Position numbers and translations under genes: made by a program. Below, in pieces: positions 20,884 to 32,100 of a DNA stretch of 64,000 bases. Below the pieces are notes generated by a model. It was not told where the DNA came from. It did not search any database and was given only the letters and a program-made list of their open reading frames with translations. Location: assembly GCF_000203815.1 (NCBI RefSeq), contig NW_004457723.1, forward strand, positions 434,001 to 498,000. The letters run 5' to 3'. Position 1 is the stretch's first letter, and each line of letters starts with the position of its first letter. Origin of the DNA: Cavenderia fasciculata. Taxonomy: Eukaryota; Evosea; Eumycetozoa; Acytosteliales; Cavenderiaceae.

Positions 20884-22539
20884 ATGAAATTAATATCAAA
20901 TTTATTTATTATTTATCTATTTGTAATCTTTAAAGTTTCAAGTCAAACCATAGTAAGATTCAAAGAAAATATCAATTGTCTTGAAACAAATGGAGGATGT
21001 AGTTGGACCAATGCAAGCAATTGGGAAGGAGGATATGCACCAGACCCCAATGATATTGTCATTATCGACTTTTCAAACAATGAATTTGAAGGTCCACAAT
21101 TAATCTCTTCAGACGTTGACTCGCCCACATTCTACCTATACCAACTCAACATGACCTGTGCATTTGGTCAGACCAACGGACTCACCCTAGCCCTCTACAA
21201 CCAAGACATTCAATTTACCAATGTTGTATCACTCATCCAAGGAGCTTCCATTCATTTCAAACAAAACACAGTCGTTCGTTTTTTGGATGATCTCTCTGTC
21301 GATGGAAGATTACAAGCCGATCAAAATGTCTCCATCTCTTTGTTTAATCTAGATTCAACCTATAGATCTACCTTTTACTTGGGTTGGGATACATCTCTGA
21401 CTGCAGCTGGTTATGTCAATTTGGCAGGTAACTTTAAAGCCTCTGGAAGTACCATTTCATTTGGTTCTGGTATTGTTTTCTTGTCTGGTGCCGTTGTTTT
21501 TACTGGTGGCAACTTTGTGGCCAATGGAACCATCAATATCGAGCAAGGATCAACCGTCGAAGTGGAAGGAGACTTTAGCGTACCAGTTGGTTTGGTTAGT
21601 CTCTTGTCTGGATCCCAACTATTGATTGAAGGAAGCGTCCTAGTTGATAGAATGGAGATTGAAACCTTGTCAACGTTTGATGCAACTGCCGATTCTAGAC
21701 CCATCATGGTATTCAATAGTATAGAGTCTGCTCCAGGTTCAAGTATCTACATTTCAGAGTATCGTTTGATCAATGCCAAATCATGTGACATTCAAGGAGC
21801 CATCAACATTTTTGGTTCATCTGCCATATTCTCTCAAGGTAGAATATCGGATCTGACAGTTACCAATCCAGTCAGCTACGTAGTCCTAACATCGATATCA
21901 CTCGATTCATTCTCTGCCAACAAGACCTATGCCACCAAAGACCTCTATACCCTATTCATCGAGGGTAGCTCCAGACTTGGCGCCATCAATGCAACCAATG
22001 GTATCATTCAAGTCAATAGTGCCAGTCTAGACTTGTACAATGCCGAAATCATTGCAACTTCAATCTCTATTGGTGCAGGTACCAATGTCTCCCTTGGCAA
22101 TACCTATATTGAATCCAATGATATTTCATTTTCAGGTGCATCCATTCTCCTAACCCAAGATTCAACATTGGTCGGTACAGTTGATATTTCCACCTCTCTC
22201 CTAAGTATTGGTACTAGTAATCAATTAGAGGTTCGTGGTGATTTACTTTTTGGTCCACAATCCATTGTAGATATTGTCGTAACAGCTCCCAATACCAATC
22301 CATCACTCTCTTCCATCAATGTTCAAGGCAACTTTGAATTTACTGGTACTAGTTTTAATATTCAAAGTTTATCTGCTGTCAGTAGATTACAAACTATCAA
22401 TTATGCCATTCAAGCTACTGGTGATATCTCTATTGACCCTACCATCTGTACTTTTAAACCAACAGATAGTGATTATAAATCTTATTTCTCTTTAAAATCA
22501 ATTCAACTTTTAAATTATTTAACTTATACTTTAAAATAA
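20884..22539 (+). CDS. secreted repeat-rich beta protein of unknown function
   Basis: Single exon, 551 residues. The signal peptide is clear (MKLISNLFIIYLFVIFKVSS). After it comes a Cys/Trp segment (CLETNGGCSW, NASNWEGGYAPDPNDIVII) of the kind found at the start of large dictyostelid secreted proteins. The rest is rich in short alternating strands with recurring Gly, Asn and Ser (GNFKASGSTISFGSG, GNFVANGTINIEQGS, GDFSVPVG), which suggests a right-handed beta-helix or pectate-lyase-like solenoid. There is no membrane helix or GPI signal at the C-terminus, so it is probably an extracellular or vesicle protein. No catalytic motif is visible. A broken copy of its 5' end lies at 14,349-14,634. Confidence 0.85.
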   Translation: MKLISNLFIIYLFVIFKVSSQTIVRFKENINCLETNGGCSWTNASNWEGGYAPDPNDIVIIDFSNNEFEGPQLISSDVDSPTFYLYQLNMTCAFGQTNGLTLALYNQDIQFTNVVSLIQGASIHFKQNTVVRFLDDLSVDGRLQADQNVSISLFNLDSTYRSTFYLGWDTSLTAAGYVNLAGNFKASGSTISFGSGIVFLSGAVVFTGGNFVANGTINIEQGSTVEVEGDFSVPVGLVSLLSGSQLLIEGSVLVDRMEIETLSTFDATADSRPIMVFNSIESAPGSSIYISEYRLINAKSCDIQGAINIFGSSAIFSQGRISDLTVTNPVSYVVLTSISLDSFSANKTYATKDLYTLFIEGSSRLGAINATNGIIQVNSASLDLYNAEIIATSISIGAGTNVSLGNTYIESNDISFSGASILLTQDSTLVGTVDISTSLLSIGTSNQLEVRGDLLFGPQSIVDIVVTAPNTNPSLSSINVQGNFEFTGTSFNIQSLSAVSRLQTINYAIQATGDISIDPTICTFKPTDSDYKSYFSLKSIQLLNYLTYTLK

Positions 22540-22598
22540 AAAAGAGTAAATAAAAATGATTACATAGAATAATATATGGTATTTACATTTGTTTATTA

Positions 22599-25092
22599 TT
22601 ATTTTGGAGTTTGAATTGATTTTGATGAACCAATAATAGGTTGACCTAATTTTCTTTCCAATGTTGGTCTACTTGGTGGGAATGAAGAGGTAGAAATAAA
22701 TGATGTTGATTGGTTATTATTATTTAAAGATGATTTTGGTGATACTGCTGGTGATCCACCACTACCACCATTTCCGCTACCACCAGTCTTTAAACTAATT
22801 TCTTCATATTTTCTAATAATATCTCTAGCTGATGAAATTAATGATCCACTACCATTTGTACCAGTACTTCTACCATTTGGTGATGTTGGAGGTGAAGATA
22901 CACCTACTAAATTACTTGATTGATGTCCATTACCAATAGAGGACGAAGAGGAAATGGATAAATCTGATTGTGTTGTTTTTTTTTTACTATCTACATTGTT
23001 GTTATTTTGTTGTTGTTGTTGAATTACACTTTTTCTACGACTAATAGTTGGTGATTCCTTTTTCACTTCAATTCTATTATTTTGATGTAATAATTTTTTG
23101 ATTCTATCTTGTAATGTTTTTGGTGGTGGTGAATTTGAAATGTCTTGTACAATATTTGTTGTTGATGTTGATGATGACGTCGTGGTTGGTATTGAAACAG
23201 ATAAAGTTGCACATAATTTTGTTGGTTTTTTATCAACTATAGTTGTTGTAGTTGATGATACTATAAACTTGTCTTGTCTTGATAGATTAGGTGATTTTGG
23301 TTTATATGGTTTTTCCTCTTCTATTATTATTAGTGTTGTTGTTGTTGTTGTTGTTGGTTCATTATTGGTTGTTGCTTTTAATTTATCCTGTACATTTGAA
23401 TCTTTAAAATTACTTAGATTACCATCGATTTCAGGATTCCAAGGTCTTGGAAAACTATAATCTGTTTGTAAAAGTAATTTTTTTGGTTCTCCCATTTGCC
23501 TATGTCTTTCAATTTCCTCTTCCGATTGATATGGTCTTGGAAAGGAAAGTAATTCAGAATCTTGGAAATTTACAATTGAATTTATAAAATTATCAGGTTC
23601 TTGATCTATTTGTAATTCTTGATATGGAGTTGGGAATGATAAATTTGATATTGATTCATTATTATTATTATTATTATCTATATGTGTATCTATTTCTATT
23701 TCATCATCATCACCTTGATATGGACGTGGGAATGAAAAATTTGATACCTTGTTATTATTTATATTATTATTATTATCTTGATCATTTTCAGGAATGTATG
23801 GTCTTGGAAAAGAAAATTTATCTGAATTATTATTACTATTATTATTACTGTTATTATTATTACTGTTATTATTAATACTTTCAACATAAGGTCTTGGAAA
23901 TGAAAATTTATCTGAATTATTATTACTATTATTATTATTATTATTTAATTGATTATTTTTAATGACAGTAGCAACATAAGGTCTTGGAAAAGAAAATTGA
24001 CCATTTTCTGATAGATGATGAAGAGTTAATTCTGGTGGTTTAAAAGTTCGGAGAGGTGGTAGATCAGGTTCACCCAAATCTGGTAAATGATCCAATAAAT
24101 AATTTAAAAGTTGTTCTACCTGTGAAAAGGTTGGTCTTAGAGAAGGTTTGGTTCGACAACAATGAAATACCAAATCCAAAAAATCATTTGGACAATCTCG
24201 TGGTACCTTTGTTTTGATAAATGCTTGATCAATACCTAGATTTTCATCACGTATACGTGGTGACAAACTAATTCTTGTAATTAATTCAATCAATACTACT
24301 CCAAATGAAAATACATCACATGATTTATCATATTCTTCTCCAATTAATACTTCTGGTGCCTAAAAAAACAAATAAATAAATAAATAAATAATATTTTCTT
24401 TTTTTTTTTTTGTTTAAAGTTTCATTTACCATCCAATCATCAGTACCACAAATAGTCATTTTACTTTTACTTTTTGTCATTTTTCTAGCCAAACCAAAAT
24501 CACAAACTTTGATTGTCCAATTTTCAGAGACCAAAAGATTGGTAGATTTTAGGTCACGATGAATGACATTATTGGCATGTAAATAATCCATTGCCGATGC
24601 AATATCACGTGCAACCAATAATTTTAATCTCCATGTCATTTGAATGGATTGATTCTTTATATACCAATGTAAATCACCTCCATTTACCAATTCAGTAAGT
24701 AGAAATAATGATCTCTCCTTTTCTGCAATTCCATAAAATTGTATTACATTTGGATGTGAAAACCTAGAGAAAAAAAAAAAAAAAAAAGTAAATTATTATT
24801 ATTATTATTATTATTAATTTGATACTCTATCATTTCTCTCTCTCTCTCTTTCTACTTACATTTTTAAAGTATAAATCTCTCTTTCAATAAATTTTAATAA
24901 TTTATCCTTATTTGGATCATTTTCATGAATGGTCATTTTCTTGATACCAATCTTTTTGCCATTGAGGAATCCAGCAAATACTTTACCAAAGCCACCACTA
25001 CCAACTTGATCATGATCATCAAACTTTAATTCTGAATAATCAATCGTTCTTGATAGTCTCTTTCCATCTTTACTTGATAAAAGTAATGACAT
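22599..25092 (-). CDS. TKL-type protein kinase with repeated SFPRPY motifs
   Basis: Exons 25092-24860, 24763-24430 and 24359-22599, 775 residues. The kinase domain (residues about 20-290) has every key motif: GSGGFGKVFAG loop, the Lys in GIKKM, HRDLKSTN catalytic loop, DFGLA, APE, and CDVFSFGVVLIEL. HRDLKSTN and the helix F form are those of tyrosine-kinase-like Ser/Thr kinases, so it should be active. The C-terminal half is low complexity but carries seven copies of a motif close to F/L-SFPRPY (six spaced by polyN/acidic linkers, about 23,430-23,990), then Thr/Ser/Gln-rich sequence with several SP sites. The repeats look like docking sites. No signal peptide or membrane helix. Confidence 0.92.
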
Positions 25093-25762
25093 TCTTTTGT
25101 AAAAGTAAAAAAAAAAGAAAGAAGTTTATTTAACTAAATGAATGAATGAAATGTTAGTGTAAGTATATATATTGAATTGAATTGAATGATGATTAATAAT
25201 GATGATGTTGATTAATGATGATGATGATGTTGAATCATAATTCTAATTATAGGTTCAAAGATTTTCACTCTCTATCTTCTTCTTCTTCTTCTTCTTTGCT
25301 TGCTCACACGCATATAACACACATAGTGTATGTAATGAATGAATGTAATGTATTATCTATCTATTTATCAATACACTCAAGTGTATATGCTCGTTTTTAA
25401 AAAAAAAACAATCTACAACCTGTTTGCTAGCTAACCTAATTATTGTATGAATATATAAAGTAATATGATCATACCTATTATTCTCTCTAACTGTATTGTC
25501 TTCTTATTATTATTATTATTTAATAAAGTATGAGGTATGATTAATGAATTGTGAACTCCCTCCAAAGTTCTAAAATTCTTTGTTTGTGTCTATTTTTTAT
25601 TTGTTTGTTTGTTTTTAAATCTAAAGAATGGTGAAGGGCGGGCAGCTGGTGTAAATCGGTGGTTTTTTTTGCAATGCAGTGTTTTTTGTTGTTTTTTGAG
25701 CACAAACACGTGATTGATCGTGACAATGATCGATCGCAAGAGTAGTTATATTATATTTGTGT
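25093..25762. promoter_or_regulatory. upstream region of the kinase gene
   Basis: About 670 bases with GATGAT, CTT and ATT microsatellites and poly-A. It holds the promoter of the kinase and the 3' end of the decarboxylase region, both transcribed on the minus strand. No ORF of coding character. Confidence 0.4.
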
Positions 25763-27316
25763 TTATTGATTTTGAGATTGATCTTTTGATAATTGTAATC
25801 TACAATATTTCAATGATTCGATTGCAATGGAGAGATCGGTAGATTGAGTCATCCAATTGACAAATGCTGCACGGATACCGGGTTGCCCATTATACATGGT
25901 TGGTGTACAACGAACTTTACCGTGTCGGTCGAGAAGCTCGAGGAATCTATTTCTAAAGTGTACTAGTTGTTTGGTGTCATAATGCTCTCCCAATCCATCC
26001 AATGCAAAACATACAACATTGAGATGTACAGGTGATAATAGTTTAAATAATATCTGACTTGGTGATGACGATGATGATATATTACTACTACTAGAGTCAC
26101 TAACCCATTTACCAAGAGATTGAGCAAGTTCAACATTTCTTTCAACTATATTGACCATTCCACGACGACCATATGCTTTGAGTGCCATCCATAAAGGGAG
26201 AGCTCTGAAGCGACGTGAATTCTCGGGTGTCAGATGAAGATAGTTGTCGGGTCGACAGATGGGATCGGCGAGGTAGGGAGACTGGTTCTTGAATACTTGT
26301 ATTTGGAGTGGGAGATGTTTTCGTTTGACAATTTGACATGCACTGTCGTACGGTGTGTTTAGGTATTTGTGACAATCGATAGTGATAGAGTCAGAGAGAT
26401 CCCAGCAATCTAGGTAATGTCTGAATCGCGGTGAGCATGCTGCCACGCCACCAAATGCCGCGTCCAAGTGCACCCAAAACCCAAATCTCTCACGCAGTCT
26501 AAACAACTCGCGTAAATTGTCAAAGCAGACCGTGTTGACTGTGCCAGCCGACGCTAGTACAATGGTCGGTGTGGAGGGATCGCGTAACAACGCCTGTTCG
26601 AGTTGCACCATATCAAGCTCTTCAGAGTCATGTTTGGTTGGTATGGTCTCTAATTTATTTCTTCCAATACCGAGCATACTCAATGCTTTGACACTACTAC
26701 TGTGGGCGTTGGCAGTCAACAGACGTATCTTGACACCGTCCATTCCATTCTCTGCTACATCGATCGACTGTTTCTCGCCAACCCATTGACGTGCAATAGC
26801 CAACCCAACAAAATTAGCCATCGTAGCGCCACTGACAAAGCTGCCTGTAAAAGATTCATTGTCACTCTCTTGTAAACGATGGTCTTGTAACCCTAGCAAT
26901 TCCAGTAACTGTCGAATGGTTAGATGCTCGATGGCAGCAGACACAGTGTCACCCGATAACTGTGCATTCTGATCGATTGTACTGCATGTCCAATCTCCAA
27001 CCAATGAAGCAGGTGTCACACCACCCACTACAAACCCAAGGTACCGCGGACCAGCACTTCCCGACACACCATCACCAAATCTCTTCCAAAAGTATTCCAA
27101 TGCCCTCGTTGCTCCTATTCCCTCTTCCGATAATGATAAAGAGGAGGAGTCATGATTATCATCAGCAGTATTTATCTGTTGTTTGTCATAAGGTGCACAA
27201 ACAGGTCTATCACCAATCGTCTCTATAAAATGTTGATTCAACTCTTTTGCTCTTTCCAATATCGATCCTATATTATCTAAATCTTCTTTTAATTGTTTAT
27301 CTAAAAATGATATCAT
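25763..27316 (-). CDS. PLP-dependent decarboxylase (group II, AADC/GAD-like)
   Basis: Single exon, 517 residues, the normal length for this group. Motifs: HLTIRQLLELLG, GSFVSGATMANFVGL (PLP phosphate site), NAHSSSVKALSMLGIG (ring-stacking His), VLASAGTVNT, HLDAAFGG (Asp that pairs with the pyridine nitrogen) and DCHKYLNTPYDSA, whose Lys forms the Schiff base. It should decarboxylate an amino acid, but the substrate cannot be read from this. The gene is intronless and its GC content is visibly above that of its neighbours. LxxPYD(S/C)A around the Lys is common in bacterial members. A polyS insertion near the C-terminus is dictyostelid in style, so the gene is long resident. Confidence 0.9.
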   Translation of the reverse strand: MISFLDKQLKEDLDNIGSILERAKELNQHFIETIGDRPVCAPYDKQQINTADDNHDSSSLSLSEEGIGATRALEYFWKRFGDGVSGSAGPRYLGFVVGGVTPASLVGDWTCSTIDQNAQLSGDTVSAAIEHLTIRQLLELLGLQDHRLQESDNESFTGSFVSGATMANFVGLAIARQWVGEKQSIDVAENGMDGVKIRLLTANAHSSSVKALSMLGIGRNKLETIPTKHDSEELDMVQLEQALLRDPSTPTIVLASAGTVNTVCFDNLRELFRLRERFGFWVHLDAAFGGVAACSPRFRHYLDCWDLSDSITIDCHKYLNTPYDSACQIVKRKHLPLQIQVFKNQSPYLADPICRPDNYLHLTPENSRRFRALPLWMALKAYGRRGMVNIVERNVELAQSLGKWVSDSSSSNISSSSSPSQILFKLLSPVHLNVVCFALDGLGEHYDTKQLVHFRNRFLELLDRHGKVRCTPTMYNGQPGIRAAFVNWMTQSTDLSIAIESLKYCRLQLSKDQSQNQ

Positions 27317-29166
27317 CCTATTACTCTACAACTAAATATACTAAATATAATTCAACTAGTTCATCTTTTCATCATAATAATGATGATGAACATTCAAAAA
27401 GTTTCATTAATGAAAAAAAATAAATATTAATATTAATTCACACCTTTTGATATTTAATTTCTTTGGATTTATTGTATCCTACATCTCTAGAAAACAAGAA
27501 ATCAAATCATTATCATAAGGATAAAAGTCAAGGACTTTTGTTGCAGTACGAGTATTGATGATAATATCTTTTTTTGGCTACCGTGCAAGGTCGCTCCTAT
27601 GCCCAAATCGGTGAAAGACGCACCTCCAAATCTTGTCACGACACGTTTTTTGGTCTGATTTTTCGATGATCGGAGTATCAATACTGTCACTGATTGATTC
27701 ATTCACATGCTAGTGGCCACCCTGTTTATTTTTATCCAACCCATTCAACGAAGAACACCTCCTCAGGTGCCTCTAAACACCACTCAACAAACATAAAGAA
27801 GATTCTTCTTATCTATTACTTTTATTTAATCTCTTTCACACATAGCATAGCCTTCAACTAGATAATCCCTCTAAGATTTTATCTATTCTATTTATTTATT
27901 TGAAAAAAAGGTAAAGAGATCTCTCGAGTAAAACAAACAAACAAACAAACAATAATAACAATAATAACAAATAGTCAGATGTATCTGTGTTGTGTTCAAA
28001 AAAAACACTCTGTTCGTAACACATATATTGATATGTGTATCTCACCACCCACCCACCCCTCCTCTACACTCTCTTGAATTACCACACCATAAAAAGACAG
28101 ATAGATATATAGATAGATTGGATGGATGTTTGATATTTTGTACTCACACCACATGATGTGTATCGTCGCCGACGAACTACAACTTGTCATTATTGTTATT
28201 TACACTCTTTTCTTTCTTTTTGTTCACTTTTTATTATTAATGTTGGTTGCTGGTTTGGTGTTTGTATTCCAATAGAAGGTTTTGTATTTTTAGAATATAT
28301 ATATTCATATATATAAAGAAGAAGTAAACAACACCAACAACATATAATAATAAGGAGGGAGAGAGAGTTTATATATATAACAAACAGGTTGTGACGTATG
28401 TACTTTACTTTACTTTTTGTGCAATTTTAAAGTGTCTATTGTTTTTTTTTTTATTTTCCCCTTCATACACACGCACACACACTCACACTTTGGATAGTTA
28501 GTTCAACATGTTGAAGATAGATGTATATATAGAGGTAGAGGATGGACAGATTTATAACACAGTGGTCAAAGAAGGGTTGGTAACAACATCATCATCATCA
28601 TCATCAACAACATCACTATTAATCAATCAATCAATCATTTAAAAGATTGAAAGAAAGAGGAGGGATTGGATTAACAAGGTGGTGTAGTTGATGATGATGA
28701 TGATGATGATGATAATAATGGATGGATGATGATTATTGGATATTAAGAGATTGGAAAAAGATGTAAAGATGGAATAGATAGTATTTTAATTCATGCATCA
28801 AGTCATTTATCTCTCTCTTGGACACAATGTGAAGAGAACAGAACAGTGGTCTACTACAATCTACCCGCATATTTACAACATTCAATTGACATGATGGATG
28901 ATTGGGTTTGGATTTGGAAGATCATAACATAACATCACCAGAACCTATTATTTATTTCCTTGGAAATTTATTGTATTCTACATCTCTAGCCAACAAGGAA
29001 TCATTATCATTAATTGAACCATTTTAAAATATTATTATTATTGTTATTATTATTGTGTTGTTGTTCCTTATTATTACACACTCTCATTTGATATTTATCT
29101 ATCTATATTCATTATAATATATTTCTAACTTTTTATTATTATTATTATTTCTCCAAAAACTCTAAA
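27317..29166. other. long gene-free region upstream of the CH-RasGAP gene
   Basis: About 1.85 kb of AT-rich DNA with microsatellites (ATC, GAT, TTA runs at 28,590-28,725). A pair of related segments of about 50 bases lies at 27,465-27,520 and 28,957-29,010 (sharing TTTATTGTAT.CTACATCTC). No coding frame was convincing; the small ORF at 27,502-27,702 (minus) has no recognisable feature. It contains the promoters of the divergent genes on both sides. Confidence 0.4.
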
Positions 29167-32100
29167 ATGTTTGTCCAAAAGTCCCCAAACTTTTTTTATA
29201 ACCAACAACAACAACAACAACAACAATCGCCATTGTTTTTTGGAGCAAGTAACTCGACGACCAGTAGCAACCACAGTACTCCGCCAAGTCTCAAACAAGG
29301 ATTCCAGCCGCCCAGTAACAGTAGCAGTCCAACCTACCAACTCAAACCACATCCAAGACAAGTCCAACAAGAACAACAAGAACAAATCCAACAATTACAA
29401 CAACAAAAATTACAACAACAACAAAAACAACAGCAACAACAACAAAGACATTCACAAAGCTTCCAAGCATACCAACCACCACCAACACCACCACAACAAT
29501 ACTATAGTAACTCTTTGAAAAGTAGTTCTGGAAGTAATAGTAGTAAAAGTAGTAGTAGAAGTAACGTTTCCAGTAGTTCACTTGCCGATAATAGTTACCG
29601 TGTAAATAATAATAGTAATAGTAGTAGTCGTGGTAATAGTAGACCTGTTAGTCAAACTTATCAACAAAAACAAATCAATCAATACTTTAATCAACAACAA
29701 CGATCACAATCTCAAATCCAACTTCCTGTTCATCAACAACAACCCAAAAGGTTCCAAAGATACAGTAATCAATTTGAATTTGTTTACGACTCTGATCATC
29801 AAGATTATCAACAACCACAATACTCTTATTATCAACCAAGACAACAAAAACAACATCAATCATCTTTAAAGTTAACTCAAACTTTATCTCCTCCTCAACA
29901 ACAACAACAACAAACATTTAAACAACAATCATCTTTAAAACAAACTCAATATCTATCTCCTCCTCAACAACAATATCGTCAAGAAGAAGAAGAAGAGGAA
30001 TATTATCAACAAGAGGAAGAAGAAGAATTTGAACAAGAATTTGAGGAAGAAGAAGAAGAAGAAGATTTTGAACAAGAGGATTTTGAGATAGTACAATCAA
30101 ATCAATATCGTCAAAATCAACAAGACTTTGAACAAGAAGAAGAGTTTGAAGAACAAGAAGAGTATCAACAAGATCAAGAATTTGAAGAGGAAGAGGAAAG
30201 AGAATATTACGACGACGACGAAGAAGATAGAGAATATTACGACGAAGACGAAGATATGGAACCAACAATAGTAGAAGTTATTGCACCAAAGATTAATCAC
30301 AAGGAGGTATCTTTGATTAATACACAAGCAGAAGATGGTAGTGTTCATAAATATTCTGAAGAAGAAAAAGGTAAATTCATTCATTTTTTAAACTCATTCA
30401 TTATTTTCCAAGTTTATGTCAAATTATTAACAATACAAATCTTTCTTTTATTTTTTTTTTTCTTCATATTTTTAGTTGCTTATTCTAAATTTATATCTGA
30501 AAGATTAAGTGATAAAATTGTAGAATTAAAGAATTATATCCCAATTGATCCAACATCTGATCAATTATTTACAAATTGTAATGATGGTGTTTTATTAAAG
30601 TAAGGAAAATATAATATATAATATAATATATAATATAATATATAATATATATTAATTATTAATATCTATTTAATTTATTTATTATTTTCATACCTATTAG
30701 TAAATTGATGGAATCATTATTCCCAAGTCAAGTAGAATTAAAAGGATTAGTTATAAAGATTAAAATGAATCCATTTGAAAAAGTACAAAATCAAAATATT
30801 GTTATCAAGAATGCAACCAAGGTTGGATGTATTATTGTTAATATTGGTGCTGAAGATTTAGTCAATGCAACACCCTACCTTGTACTTGGTATCATTTGGC
30901 AAATTATTAAATCTGGTCTACTTTCACAGGTCAATCAAAATGCCAATGAAATTTTAGAGATTCTTTTCGATGAAGAGGAACAGACCGATCACACTGACGG
31001 TGAGAATGACCAAAAGGTTGAATTACACGCCAAAGAGGAGCACTCGGCCGAACAAATTCTCATTCGTTGGGTCAATTATCATTTGGAAAAGGCTGGTATC
31101 GAGAGAAGAATTTCCAACTTTTCAGAAGACATTCAAGACAGTATTGTATATTCACATTTGTTTTCACAATTGGTACCAACCGACTTTCAAGATTTGGTTC
31201 AACGTGCTCAAAATGAACCAAACCTTTTTGTTCGTGCTGAATTAATCACCTCTGCTTGTGAAAAAATTGGTGTCAAATGTTTCCTTACTCCTTCTGATAT
31301 TGCTCTTGTAAGAATGAATACAAATAAGGATAAGAAAAAGAAAAAAGAATATATTTATTAACTTTTTGATTTATTTTTTATTTATTTTGTTAGGGACATC
31401 CAAAATTAAATTTAGCATTAGTAGCATCATTATTTAATTCTGAAGCAGCTATTACCAATTTAAGAAAGGAAAGAGAGGATAAACAAAGATCGGAACAAGA
31501 AAGAGCTGAAAAGGAAAGATTGGAACGTGAAAGATTGGAGCGTGAAAAAGATGAAGCCGAAAGAGTTGAACGTGAAAGAATGGAACGTGAAAGACTGGAT
31601 CGTGAACATGAAGAGATGTTAAGAGTGGAGAGAGAGATTGCAGAACGTGAACGTGTGGAACGTGAACGTATTGAACGTGAACATGAAGAAGCTGAAAGAG
31701 CCGAACATGAACGTTTGGAACGTGAACGTTTGGAACGCGAACACGAAGAAGCTGAAAGAGCCGAGCGTGAACGTATTGATCGTGAACGTTTGGAAAGAGA
31801 ATTGGCAGAACGTGAAATGGCCGAACGCGAACGTTTGGAAAACCAAAAAGAGTATCGTATTGCCACTAGAATCCAAAAGATCGTCGTCGACAATCCAGAC
31901 ATGACACCAACCGAAAATGTCAAGCTCGTCGGTGATATCCAAGAACTCAAGAGAAACATTGTCGGTGAACTACGTAACACTCGTCATCTTCAATCTGAAC
32001 TCTCCAAAATCACAAAATCGATCGATCGTGTCTTGGAAAACAAAAATGAAGGAAAGAAATTAAAGAAATCCTCTTCCATCAAAAAGAAAATTAAACCTGT

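Noticed and set aside
28590-28725. ATC/GAT tracts as a possible CRISPR-like or structured array
   Set aside because: Simple microsatellites without unique spacers.
31390-31980. Ser/Arg-rich antisense open frame of 196 codons
   Set aside because: A complement of the ERERLEREH coiled-coil coding repeat; composition artefact.
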